From NCBI GenBank assembly GCA_964634005.1, contig CAZWKQ010000001.1:248001-312000 (forward strand): a stretch of 64,000 bases of DNA, in the 5' to 3' direction. Positions within the stretch are counted from its first letter, which is position 1; each line of letters starts with the position of its first letter. A program made the translations under genes and the position numbers. Source of the DNA: CAZWKQ01 sp964634005 (lineage in GTDB: Bacteria; Bacteroidota; Bacteroidia; Bacteroidales; JACABE01). The notes below the pieces were generated by a model. It was not told the origin of the DNA and searched no databases. It saw only the letters and a list, made by a program, of their open reading frames with translations. This document shows, piece after piece, positions 34,031-41,680 of the stretch.

Positions 34031-35491
34031 TTAATTTTCAATATTATCGTTTTGCTCTTCCCCTATTTTTCTCAACAGTTCTTTTCTATTTTCTTCGTTT
34101 TCAATTATTTTTTCCTTCTTCGATTGTAACTCTCGCTTTAAAACATCTATTCGAGCCTGTATTCCGGTAAGCAAAGTTGTTTTTTTATCGGAATTCAATA
34201 AAATATCCCTGTGTTCCTCAAGTTCCTGCAATTTTTCATAGTCAGAATCGATACTTTGTTTCAAATGATGAATTTCGGCATCTATTTCAGCAATTTTATA
34301 CTGCATTTGTATTGCCCAGTTTTTCTTTTTGTTTCTGAAATAATCGTCAACTCTGTTATTTAGTATTTCGAAAGCCTGTTGCAACTGCGAGTAAAGAACT
34401 TCCCTCTCTTCTTTTATCATTTTAATTCCTTTGAACTCCGATTGGATTTTTTTCAGAAACTCTCTTGTGGCCTTGTATTCGTGCGATTCGTTTGCCTGTT
34501 TCAGTCCTTTTTCAACCAATGATTTCAAACGTTTGTAATTTTCTGATGCCTCTTTTACAAATTGTTCTCTTTCGGAATTTAACTTGTGGTTGACAACTTC
34601 ATAAGCCTTTTGTAGTTTATCGAGCAGCAACGAACGCTGTTCGCGAACCAATTCCGAATTTCTGACCTGATTTTGAATCTGTATAATTTTATCCTTAAGC
34701 GACTTTTCGACATTTGCGGTCGTTTCCGCTAAAATTTCATCTGCTATTTTATTTAAGTCGTCAAAATTTTTATTTGAAATCTCAAGTTTCGATTTTTCTT
34801 TTTCAAGTTTCGATAAACTTATTAAATCGAATGCTTCCTGAATTAATTTTTGAATTTCATCTTTACGGTTACGAGAAAAGGTAATTTTTTTTACTTCTGA
34901 TTGAGTAGAGATTAATTCTTCTCTTATTTCGTTAATATCCTGATTATCTGTTATTTTACTTATTAAATTTTTAATTTTTTCTACATAATTTTCAAAAATA
35001 TGCTTTGTTTCGTTCTCAATATTGTTTCTTTCGTTTTCGATTTTTTGTTTTAATAATTCAAAAGCTTGCTGAAGCTGTCCGTAAAGCTGTTCTCTGTGTT
35101 CTTTCCTAAGTTTTATACCTTTAAAATGATTTTGAACCTCAACCAAATAATCCCAAGTTTCGCGATGATTCTCACTTTTATTTACTGATTCTATTGCACT
35201 TGCAATTTCTTGTTTTAAAATAAAATAATTATTTGCAGCTTCGTTTTCAAAATCAATCTGCTCTTTTGCAATTATTTTCTGTATTTCATTAAAACGCTCC
35301 TGTATCTTGTTCTGAAAATCGATTTTTTCGTTTTTGGAAATATCAGCATTTTTCAATAGTTGTTTCAGTTCTATCAATAGTTTTTTTGATTCTCTGTAAT
35401 CTTTATTAATTAATCTTGAAGCGTGTTCAAGTTTATTTTTAAGTTCATTAAGTATGTTGATATTTTTACTTTCTTTTATATTATCGTTCAT
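34031..35491 (-). CDS. Coiled-coil protein with five 77-residue DUF349-like repeats
   Basis: 486 residues, all helical and highly charged. Five imperfect repeats end in a recurring R-x-x-L-x-x-x-L-Q-x-A-F element: the marked Phe/Tyr falls at residues 67, 144, 221, 297 and 374 (intervals 77, 77, 76, 77). Repeat cores such as FKGIKLRKEHREQLYGQLQQAF look like the DUF349 family. No signal peptide or membrane segment. A C-terminal coiled-coil tail follows to 486. Role unknown; the first gene of the operon with mtnA, and divergent from the ABC permease gene. Confidence 0.75.
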   Translation of the reverse strand: MNDNIKESKNINILNELKNKLEHASRLINKDYRESKKLLIELKQLLKNADISKNEKIDFQNKIQERFNEIQKIIAKEQIDFENEAANNYFILKQEIASAIESVNKSENHRETWDYLVEVQNHFKGIKLRKEHREQLYGQLQQAFELLKQKIENERNNIENETKHIFENYVEKIKNLISKITDNQDINEIREELISTQSEVKKITFSRNRKDEIQKLIQEAFDLISLSKLEKEKSKLEISNKNFDDLNKIADEILAETTANVEKSLKDKIIQIQNQVRNSELVREQRSLLLDKLQKAYEVVNHKLNSEREQFVKEASENYKRLKSLVEKGLKQANESHEYKATREFLKKIQSEFKGIKMIKEEREVLYSQLQQAFEILNNRVDDYFRNKKKNWAIQMQYKIAEIDAEIHHLKQSIDSDYEKLQELEEHRDILLNSDKKTTLLTGIQARIDVLKRELQSKKEKIIENEENRKELLRKIGEEQNDNIEN

Positions 35492-35601
35492 TACTTTGCA
35501 AAAAGTGATTAATTAGAAGCACTAAATTAATAAAATTAGCTCAACTTTAAATAATTTATTGTTCAATTTTTAAATTTTAATCTTAATTGCAACATTTATA
35601 A

Positions 35602-35609
35602 TATTTTTG
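35602..35609 (+). promoter_or_regulatory. Candidate -7 element (TATTTTTG) of the permease gene
   Basis: Matches TAnnTTTG, 26 bases before the ATG at 35636. No clear -33 TTTG. The 145-base gap to the divergent coiled-coil gene would hold both promoters. Confidence 0.4.
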
Positions 35610-35635
35610 TTGAAACAATTTTTTAAACAATTTGA

Positions 35636-36856
35636 ATGTTTTTTAAAAGAAAAAAGGTTGAATTATCAGGTTCACTGAATTCGCTAGCACTGAGAAAATT
35701 TTTTAAAAATAAACTTTCAACAATATCACTAATTGTAATAGTTCTGTTTACTGTCATTTCGATATTGGGATATTTAATTACACCCGATAAAACACCTTTT
35801 TCAAACGAACAATATCTTGAATTGTCGAATAAAAAACCTGGTTTCAAAGTTTTGATGCTTTATGTCAGAAAAAACGAACCATTAATATCTCAGAATATTT
35901 TTAAAACTATGTTTTTCGGTATAAAAAGCAATTATGAAAAAATACCGGTTTATTCATACAAATATCAGAAAGACAAAATAATTGTAGAAACATATACAGG
36001 AACAACTCCAAATGACGGGGAAATAAAAGAATACTCGCTTGCTGATGTTGCTTATGCCATTGATGTAAAAAAACCGATTGTACTTAATAACGGATATTTA
36101 TACTTTACTGATTTAGAACAAAATAACCATACTAAGTCATTGGAAGATTTGAAAAAAACTGTTGAAGAAAAAAATTTCAAAACAAAAAAATACATATTAG
36201 GCTCCGACCGCTATGGAAGAGATATGCTAAGTCAGCTTATAATAGGAACAAGAGTAAGTTTATCGGTAGGATTGATTTCTGTATTGATTTCGTTGGTAAT
36301 AGGTATAAGTTTGGGAGCTATAGCCGGTTATTATAGAGGTTGGGTAGATAATTTGATAGTATGGTTCATAAATGTTATATGGTCAATACCTACGCTTTTG
36401 TTGGTAATAGCAATAACTTTTGCTTTAGGGAAAGGATTTTGGCAGGTATTTATTGCCGTAGGGCTAACAATGTGGGTTGAAGTAGCAAGGGTTGTAAGAG
36501 GGCAAGTTATGAGTTTAAGAGAAAAAGAATTTGTAGAAGCGGGAAAAGCACTAGGATTCAGTAATTTCAGAATTATATTCCGACATATTTTGCCTAATGT
36601 TATTGGTGCTGTTATAGTAATTTCCGCTGCTAATTTTGCATCTGCAATATTAATGGAAGCAGGTTTAAGCTTTTTAGGTATAGGTGTTCAACCGCCTGTA
36701 CCCTCGTGGGGCGGATTAATTAAGGAAAACTATGCTTATATTATACTCGACTCTGCTTATTTGGCAATATTACCCGGTATTGCAATTATGATTATAGTTT
36801 TAGCCTTTATGCTTGTCGGAAACGGGTTACGAGACGCTCTTGACGTTAGATTGTAA
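35636..36856 (+). CDS. DppC/OppC-type ABC transporter permease with enlarged periplasmic domain
   Basis: 406 residues; typical DppC-like permeases are about 300. TM1 is at about 29-48, then about 130 residues of soluble, probably periplasmic sequence, before the family block LGSDRYGRDMLSQLIIGTRVSL and five further TM helices. The EAA loop EAGKALGFSNFRIIFRHILPNVIG and the C-terminal LSFLGIGVQPPVPSWG block are intact. Partners (the DppB-type permease, ATPases, binding protein) are not next to it, so it is a standalone permease gene, as happens in Bacteroidetes. Oligopeptide, dipeptide or nickel-type import is the family role. Confidence 0.87.
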   Translation: MFFKRKKVELSGSLNSLALRKFFKNKLSTISLIVIVLFTVISILGYLITPDKTPFSNEQYLELSNKKPGFKVLMLYVRKNEPLISQNIFKTMFFGIKSNYEKIPVYSYKYQKDKIIVETYTGTTPNDGEIKEYSLADVAYAIDVKKPIVLNNGYLYFTDLEQNNHTKSLEDLKKTVEEKNFKTKKYILGSDRYGRDMLSQLIIGTRVSLSVGLISVLISLVIGISLGAIAGYYRGWVDNLIVWFINVIWSIPTLLLVIAITFALGKGFWQVFIAVGLTMWVEVARVVRGQVMSLREKEFVEAGKALGFSNFRIIFRHILPNVIGAVIVISAANFASAILMEAGLSFLGIGVQPPVPSWGGLIKENYAYIILDSAYLAILPGIAIMIIVLAFMLVGNGLRDALDVRL

Positions 36857-36867
36857 ATAATTATTAT

Positions 36868-37215
36868 ATGAATGTAGAAGAACTAAGGGATTATTGCCTT
36901 TCAAAAAAAGGAGCAGAAGAATGCTTCCCATTTGATGACGTAACTTTAGTGGTTAAAGTAGGCGGAAAAATGTTCGCTCTTATAAATCTTGACGGAGAAC
37001 TCAGTATTAATTTGAAATGTGACCCTGATAAAGCACAGGAACTTCGTGAAACTTACAACTCAATTACTCCCGGATATCACATGAACAAAAAACTATGGAA
37101 TACTGTTTTTATTGATAATACTATAAGTAATAAACTAATAAAAGAATTAATCGACCATTCCTACACGTTAGTTTATAATTCTTTACCAAAAAAAGTAAAA
37201 AATAATATTTTGTAG
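36868..37215 (+). CDS. MmcQ/YjbR-family DNA-binding-like protein
   Basis: 115 residues, the usual length for this CyaY-like alpha/beta family. The N-terminus MNVEELRDYCLSKKGAEECFPFDD, followed by GGKMFALINLDG and KLWNTVFIDN, is diagnostic. Escherichia coli YjbR is a member; function is poorly defined. It is 11 bases after the permease stop and 3 bases before the epimerase gene, so it is co-transcribed. Confidence 0.88.
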   Translation: MNVEELRDYCLSKKGAEECFPFDDVTLVVKVGGKMFALINLDGELSINLKCDPDKAQELRETYNSITPGYHMNKKLWNTVFIDNTISNKLIKELIDHSYTLVYNSLPKKVKNNIL

Positions 37216-37218
37216 AAT

Positions 37219-38067
37219 ATGAAAATAGCCATAGCAGGTTCAACCGGTTTTATTGGTAAAAAGCTATCAGAAAAATTTCAAACTTTAAACTACGATGTTA
37301 TTCCCCTGAAAAGAGATGATTTTAAACCGGACAATAATCAAGAATTGATAAAAAAAATTGAAGGTTGTGATATTGTTATAAACCTTGCAGGTGCTACTAT
37401 TGCCAAAAGATGGACAAAGAAATACAAAAAGATTTTATACGACAGCAGAATCGAAACTACAAGAATTTTAGTAGAAGCAATCAATAATTTGAAAAACAAA
37501 CCCAAAAAGTTTATATCTGTTTCAGCTATAGGCATTTATGACAATATCAATAATCATACCGAGAACAGCAAAAATTACGGGGATACATTTTTGAGTAAAA
37601 TTTGCATCGACTGGGAAGCAGAAGCCCAAAAAGCTCATACTAAACTCATTATTACGAGGCTTTCAATAGTATTAGACAAAAACGAAGGAGCTTTTAAGAA
37701 AATGATATTACCATTCAAATATAGAATAGGTATGGTTTTTGGAAAAGGGAATCAATACTTTTCATTTATTCATATAGATGACTTAGTATCAGCATTTTTG
37801 TATTTTATTGATAATCCTGACTGTGAAGGGATTTATAATTTATCAACAGGTGAAAATATTAAATATTCTGATTTTGCTAGAATCTGCAACCGTAAGTATA
37901 AGAACAGAATTTTAATTCATATACCTGAACTTTTCTTAAAAAAAATACTTTTAGAAGGTCATATTATATTAACTCAAGGACAATCGGCCATACCGGAGCG
38001 TTTGAAAAATGATAATTTTAAATTTAAATATCTTTCAATAGAAGAAATTCTTGATAACTTAATATGA
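37219..38067 (+). CDS. TIGR01777-family epimerase-like protein (YfcH/SulA-type)
   Basis: 282 residues. The N-terminus GSTGFIGKKLSEKFQ gives an NAD(P)-binding GxxGxxG. INLAGATIAKRWTKKYKK is the signature of the TIGR01777 subfamily, as is FISVSAIGIY and the FSFIHIDDLVSAFLYF block. The C-terminal DUF1731-like segment (IPELFLKKILLEGHIILTQGQ) ends the protein. The catalytic Tyr/Lys of typical epimerases is altered in this subfamily; physiological role is unknown (cell division inhibitor-like naming is historical). Confidence 0.9.
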   Translation: MKIAIAGSTGFIGKKLSEKFQTLNYDVIPLKRDDFKPDNNQELIKKIEGCDIVINLAGATIAKRWTKKYKKILYDSRIETTRILVEAINNLKNKPKKFISVSAIGIYDNINNHTENSKNYGDTFLSKICIDWEAEAQKAHTKLIITRLSIVLDKNEGAFKKMILPFKYRIGMVFGKGNQYFSFIHIDDLVSAFLYFIDNPDCEGIYNLSTGENIKYSDFARICNRKYKNRILIHIPELFLKKILLEGHIILTQGQSAIPERLKNDNFKFKYLSIEEILDNLI

Positions 38068-38096
38068 GCATTTTATTGATGTTATCAAAATTTTAT

Positions 38097-38104
38097 TAAT
38101 TTTG
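38097..38104 (+). promoter_or_regulatory. Promoter of the RG-rich beta-barrel gene (-7 element TAATTTTG)
   Basis: Matches TAnnTTTG, with an ATTG at 38075-38078 (18 bases upstream) in the -33 position. The ATG is at 38144, giving a leader of about 35 bases. Confidence 0.55.
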
Positions 38105-38143
38105 TACTGAAATAAAATTAGTTCACAAATTAAAACAATTCTT

Positions 38144-38911
38144 ATGAAAAAAACGATTTTTACACTTTTTGCATTATTTTTGCTATCTGCCGGAGCATTC
38201 AGCCAAATGAGTTTCCAACCCGTGAAACTGAAAAAATCATCTTTTGATTTGACTGATAATCAAAAGAGTCTTGTTTCACATGATGAAAATACATCAACTA
38301 TTTTGATTAGTGATGAAGATAATGACATGACAAAGAAGAGAAGAAGAGGAGGAAGAAGCAGAGGTAGAGGCAGAGGCAGCAGCGATTTTAGCAACAGTAT
38401 TAAAATCAATCCTCTTTCAATATTATTTGGTACTGCCGGCGTAATGTATGAAAGAAAAATTGCCGACAACATGTCTTTGGGACTCACCGGAGGTATTTAT
38501 TTTAACGATATGAGCGCTATGACTCTTCAAAGCAAATATTCAGGATTTAATATTTCTCCCGAATTCAGATACTATTTTGAAAGTGCCATTGAAGGATGGT
38601 TTGCTGGAGCCTTCTTTTCATATACATCAATAACAAATTCTCAAAAATATACCGACGGAACTGCAATTGCTGTGGATGAGAATGGTAACGACGTTATGGA
38701 AATCAAGAATACCGTAAACGTTATTGGCGGAGGTGCTTTTGGTGGTCGTCAATGGATTTGGGGAGGATTTACTCTTGATGTTTATGCCGGTTTAGGTTAT
38801 ACATCAGTGAGTTGGACTTATGATAAATATTACTCACCCGGTTTAGGCGGCGGTTTATCTCTGGAAGGAGTTTTACCTGTTTTGGGTGCTGCTATAGGAT
38901 ACTCGTTCTAA
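38144..38911 (+). CDS. Outer-membrane beta-barrel protein with an Arg-Gly-rich tract
   Basis: 255 residues. Signal peptide 1-20 (ends AGAFSQ). The mature N-terminus has an acidic stretch (57-61) followed by the unusual KKRRRGGRSRGRGRG at 64-78, then a barrel domain from about 85 made of alternating hydrophobic and glycine-rich strands, ending in F as outer-membrane proteins do. The barrel has the DUF3575-like SILFGTAGVMYERKIADNMSL start. The first residues of the mature protein (QMSFQPVKL) resemble those of another barrel in this window (QMSFEPINL at 59988-60731). Probably an adhesion or porin-like surface protein; role unknown. Confidence 0.78.
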   Translation: MKKTIFTLFALFLLSAGAFSQMSFQPVKLKKSSFDLTDNQKSLVSHDENTSTILISDEDNDMTKKRRRGGRSRGRGRGSSDFSNSIKINPLSILFGTAGVMYERKIADNMSLGLTGGIYFNDMSAMTLQSKYSGFNISPEFRYYFESAIEGWFAGAFFSYTSITNSQKYTDGTAIAVDENGNDVMEIKNTVNVIGGGAFGGRQWIWGGFTLDVYAGLGYTSVSWTYDKYYSPGLGGGLSLEGVLPVLGAAIGYSF

Positions 38912-38929
38912 ACAAAAAAATATTTATAG

Positions 38930-38961
38930 AAAGCGAAGCCGAGAAAGCTTCGCTTTTTTTA
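38930..38961 (+). terminator. Rho-independent terminator, shared by convergent genes
   Basis: Ten-base stem AAAGCGAAGC / GCTTCGCTTT (38930-38939 and 38947-38956) with a 7-base loop, followed by T-rich 38954-38960. It ends the beta-barrel gene on the plus strand and overlaps the 3' end of the minus-strand lipoprotein gene. Confidence 0.85.
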
Positions 38962-39357
38962 TTTCCTGTTGAAATTGGTATTGTAAGAAGCACTGTCGGT
39001 ATTGTCTTTTACGTAGTATCTCCAGGTAATGTAGTTCTTATTTTGCATAGTACCGTACCCCTCAATTGTATTACCGTTTATAGTTTGCTTCGGCAAAACA
39101 ACATTTTTTCCCGATACTATTGCAAAAGCCGTCCCCGATAGATTTGCAAAGTTCGTCAGTTTGATATTACTTTCGTTATTGTTATCAATTTTTATTTCGC
39201 AATCGAAGTATTGATTTTTTGCAAGGGGAACTTCAGTACAACTCCACAAGCCTACATAATCAGCTCGAGTAAAAGTGTCAACCGGCAAAATATCATCTTT
39301 TTCGCAACTTATAACAACAAAAATAGCGATAACCATTAAAAAAACTACTTTCTTCAT
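38959..39357 (-). CDS. Small putative lipoprotein
   Basis: 132 residues. A signal peptide (MKKVVFLMVIAIFVVISC) ends in a lipobox cysteine near residue 18, followed by charged EKDD. The mature part has YVGLWSCTEVPLAKNQYFDCEI and later beta-strand-like blocks, reminiscent of the lipocalin-like immunoglobulin-like small lipoproteins common in Bacteroidetes. No family name that I recognise. Monocistronic; its stop lies within the shared terminator. Confidence 0.72.
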   Translation of the reverse strand: MKKVVFLMVIAIFVVISCEKDDILPVDTFTRADYVGLWSCTEVPLAKNQYFDCEIKIDNNNESNIKLTNFANLSGTAFAIVSGKNVVLPKQTINGNTIEGYGTMQNKNYITWRYYVKDNTDSASYNTNFNRK

Positions 39358-39449
39358 ATTTTCAATTTTTTATTTTTTATCAACTCAATTTTTATACCAA
39401 ATTTAGAAAAATTTATTTTCACTCTATATAATAGCACCGTTTTTTTTAA

Positions 39450-39457
39450 TAGTTTTG
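39450..39457 (+). promoter_or_regulatory. Candidate -7 element (TAGTTTTG) of folK
   Basis: Matches TAnnTTTG, 15 bases before the TTG start at 39472. This very short leader supports a TTG start for folK. No clear -33. Confidence 0.45.
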
Positions 39458-39471
39458 AAAAAAATTGGAAA

Positions 39472-39963
39472 TTGAACAGTTCGATATTATTATTAGGGAG
39501 TAATTTGGGTGATCGAAGAAAAAATATTGATTCGGCAATAAACTTTTTGTCTTCGTCATGTGGTATAATTAAATCAAAATCATCGATATATGAGTCGGAA
39601 CCATGGGGATTTGATGACTCAAACAACTTTTTCAATATGGCAATACTTATGAATACTAATTTTACTGCCGTTGAACTTCTTCAAAGAATACTGGAAATTG
39701 AAAATATAATGGGAAGAGTCAGAGATAATTCTAAGAGATACACTTCCCGTATTATTGATATTGATATACTTTTTTACAACAATGAGGTAATAAAAGAGAT
39801 TGACTTAGAAATCCCTCATCCTTTAATACAGGAAAGGCGATTTGCACTTATACCTGTAATGGATATATCACCTAAGTTTGTTCACCCGATTTTTAATTTG
39901 ACTATAGAAGAATTACTTATTAAATGCCCTGATAAATCAATAGTAAAAAAAATTTCACAATAA
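39472..39963 (+). CDS. folK: 2-amino-4-hydroxy-6-hydroxymethyldihydropteridine diphosphokinase
   Basis: 163 residues. Start is a TTG at 39472; the family begins with this ILLLGSNLGDR, so no upstream ATG is needed. SLGDR-type NLGDR, the SIYESEPWGF block, RIIDIDILFYNN and HPLIQERRFALIPVMD are all diagnostic of HPPK, which transfers pyrophosphate from ATP to the pterin in folate synthesis. Overlaps the deoxynucleoside kinase gene by 1 base, an arrangement common in Bacteroidetes. Confidence 0.94.
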   Translation: MNSSILLLGSNLGDRRKNIDSAINFLSSSCGIIKSKSSIYESEPWGFDDSNNFFNMAILMNTNFTAVELLQRILEIENIMGRVRDNSKRYTSRIIDIDILFYNNEVIKEIDLEIPHPLIQERRFALIPVMDISPKFVHPIFNLTIEELLIKCPDKSIVKKISQ

Positions 39964-40592
39964 TGATCTACAATTATATAGTTATAGAAGGCAATATCGG
40001 TGCAGGAAAAACTTCATTAGCAACTAAAATTTCCGAACAATACCAAGCACAGCTTATACTCGAACAATTTGAGGAAAATTCATTCTTACCTAAATTTTAT
40101 CAAGACCCTGAAAAATACGCATTTCCGCTTGAACTTTCTTTTTTGGCCGAAAGATATCAGCAATTAAAAGAGCTTCTTTCGAAAAAAGATATTTTCAAGA
40201 AATTTGTTATAGCCGACTATTTTATTGACAAATCGTTAATTTTTGCTCAAAAAAACTTGCAACACGATGAGTATCTTCTTTATTCAAAATTATTTAAAAT
40301 TATCAACCCTATACTTCCAAAACCCGATTTAATTGTTTACTTGTACAAAGATATTGATAATCTGGCACATAATATAAAATTAAGAGGAAGAAGCTACGAG
40401 CAAAATATACCAAACGACTATTTGATTAAAATTCAGGATGGTTATCTCTCATATTTGCGTTTATTGCAAAACTACCGAATAATAATAGTTGATACCAATA
40501 AATTTGATTTTGTCAATAATGAGAATGATTTCAAAAAGATAGTAGAAATTATTTTTAAAGACTATCCAACGGGATTACATTATATTACTTAA
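39963..40592 (+). CDS. Deoxynucleoside kinase
   Basis: 209 residues. The P-loop IEGNIGAGKTSLA is near residue 8; SFLAERYQQLKEL, an ADYFIDKSLIFA substrate block (standing in for the DRS motif) and LRGRSYEQNIP (LID/arginine region) place it in the dNK/dGK-dCK family. It phosphorylates a deoxynucleoside with ATP for nucleotide salvage. Together with folK it forms a two-gene unit. It ends inside the convergent asd gene with an 8-base overlap. Confidence 0.9.
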   Translation: MIYNYIVIEGNIGAGKTSLATKISEQYQAQLILEQFEENSFLPKFYQDPEKYAFPLELSFLAERYQQLKELLSKKDIFKKFVIADYFIDKSLIFAQKNLQHDEYLLYSKLFKIINPILPKPDLIVYLYKDIDNLAHNIKLRGRSYEQNIPNDYLIKIQDGYLSYLRLLQNYRIIIVDTNKFDFVNNENDFKKIVEIIFKDYPTGLHYIT

Positions 40593-41577
40593 CCAACTTG
40601 TTTTCAATTAAATAACTTGCTATTTGTACCGCATTAGTGGCAGCTCCTTTCCTTAAATTATCAGCCACTACCCACAAATTCAGAGAATTTTTATTCGAAT
40701 AATCTCTTCTGATTCTACCGACAAATACTTCATCTTTGCCCTCTGAAATTATAGGCATAGGATAAATATTATTTTTAATATCATCATATACAACTACACC
40801 TTGGGTTTTATTCAACAATTCATAAATATCCTCAATATTGTAATCTTTTTGAAACTCAATATTTACTGCCATCGAATGACCTCCCGTAACAGGCACTCTT
40901 ACAACAGTGGAGGTTACCATAATCGACGAGTCGGAAAGTATCTTGCGGGTTTCATCAACTAATTTTTTTTCTTCGGAAGTATATCCATCATCTAAAAAGT
41001 TTCCACCATGCGGAAACAGATTTTTATGAATCTGATATGGATATGCCATTTCTGTTTTTATGCCTTTTATTTCATTTTCAAGTTGTTTAACAGCTTTTAC
41101 ACCAGTTCCGGTAACTGATTGATATGTTGAAATAACAAGTCTTTTTATTTTATAAATTTTATGTAAAGGAGCAAGTACCATTACCATTTGAAGAGTTGAA
41201 CAATTAGGATTGGCAATTATTCTTGTATTTTCATTTAATTCCAATGAATTTATTTCGGGAACAACCAGAGGTACATCATTGTTCATTCTCCATGCCGAAG
41301 AATTATCAATGACAAAAGTACCGTTATTGGCAAATTTGGGTGCATATTCGAGTGATATAGCCGCTCCTGCCGAAAAAATTGCAATTTCAGGTTTTGATAA
41401 CAATGCCTCTTCTATTGATTTTATTTTTAATTCTTTACCAAAGACAAATACTGTTTTGCCAACCGACTTCGAAGAAGCTACAGGTATAATTTCGATATCA
41501 CTAAAATTTCTTTCTTCCAATACTTTTAACATTACACTGCCGACAAGTCCGGTAGCACCGACTATTGCTAATTTCAT
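40585..41577 (-). CDS. asd: Aspartate-semialdehyde dehydrogenase
   Basis: 330 residues. The NADP-binding GATGLVG is at 7-13, the catalytic cysteine is Cys126 in ANPNCSTLQ, and YQSVTGTGVKAV and RVPVTGGHSMAVN are family blocks. It reduces aspartyl phosphate to aspartate semialdehyde for lysine/DAP, threonine and methionine synthesis. Essential housekeeping gene; the 3' ends of it and the dNK gene overlap by 8 bases. Confidence 0.95.
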   Translation of the reverse strand: MKLAIVGATGLVGSVMLKVLEERNFSDIEIIPVASSKSVGKTVFVFGKELKIKSIEEALLSKPEIAIFSAGAAISLEYAPKFANNGTFVIDNSSAWRMNNDVPLVVPEINSLELNENTRIIANPNCSTLQMVMVLAPLHKIYKIKRLVISTYQSVTGTGVKAVKQLENEIKGIKTEMAYPYQIHKNLFPHGGNFLDDGYTSEEKKLVDETRKILSDSSIMVTSTVVRVPVTGGHSMAVNIEFQKDYNIEDIYELLNKTQGVVVYDDIKNNIYPMPIISEGKDEVFVGRIRRDYSNKNSLNLWVVADNLRKGAATNAVQIASYLIENKLVK

Positions 41578-41594
41578 AAAACCAAAAATTTTTG

Positions 41595-41602
41595 CAAACC
41601 TA
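41595..41602 (-). promoter_or_regulatory. Candidate -7 element (TAGGTTTG) of asd
   Basis: Matches TAnnTTTG on the minus strand, followed by CA, 18 bases before the ATG at 41577. No clear -33. Confidence 0.45.
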
Positions 41603-41680
41603 CAAAATTGTTTCTTTTTTATCTTTGTTTTTTTAATAAAATAACTTAGATTTGCTGAAACTTAATTATTCTCCAATCCA

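Noticed and set aside
39354..39635. A 93-residue reading frame antisense to folK
   Set aside because: It overlaps the well-supported folK gene on the other strand, lacks any family signature and continues into the noncoding gap; a shadow frame.
40585..40592. Overlap of dNK and asd 3' ends as a regulatory device
   Set aside because: An 8-base tail-to-tail overlap is common in compact genomes and needs no special explanation.
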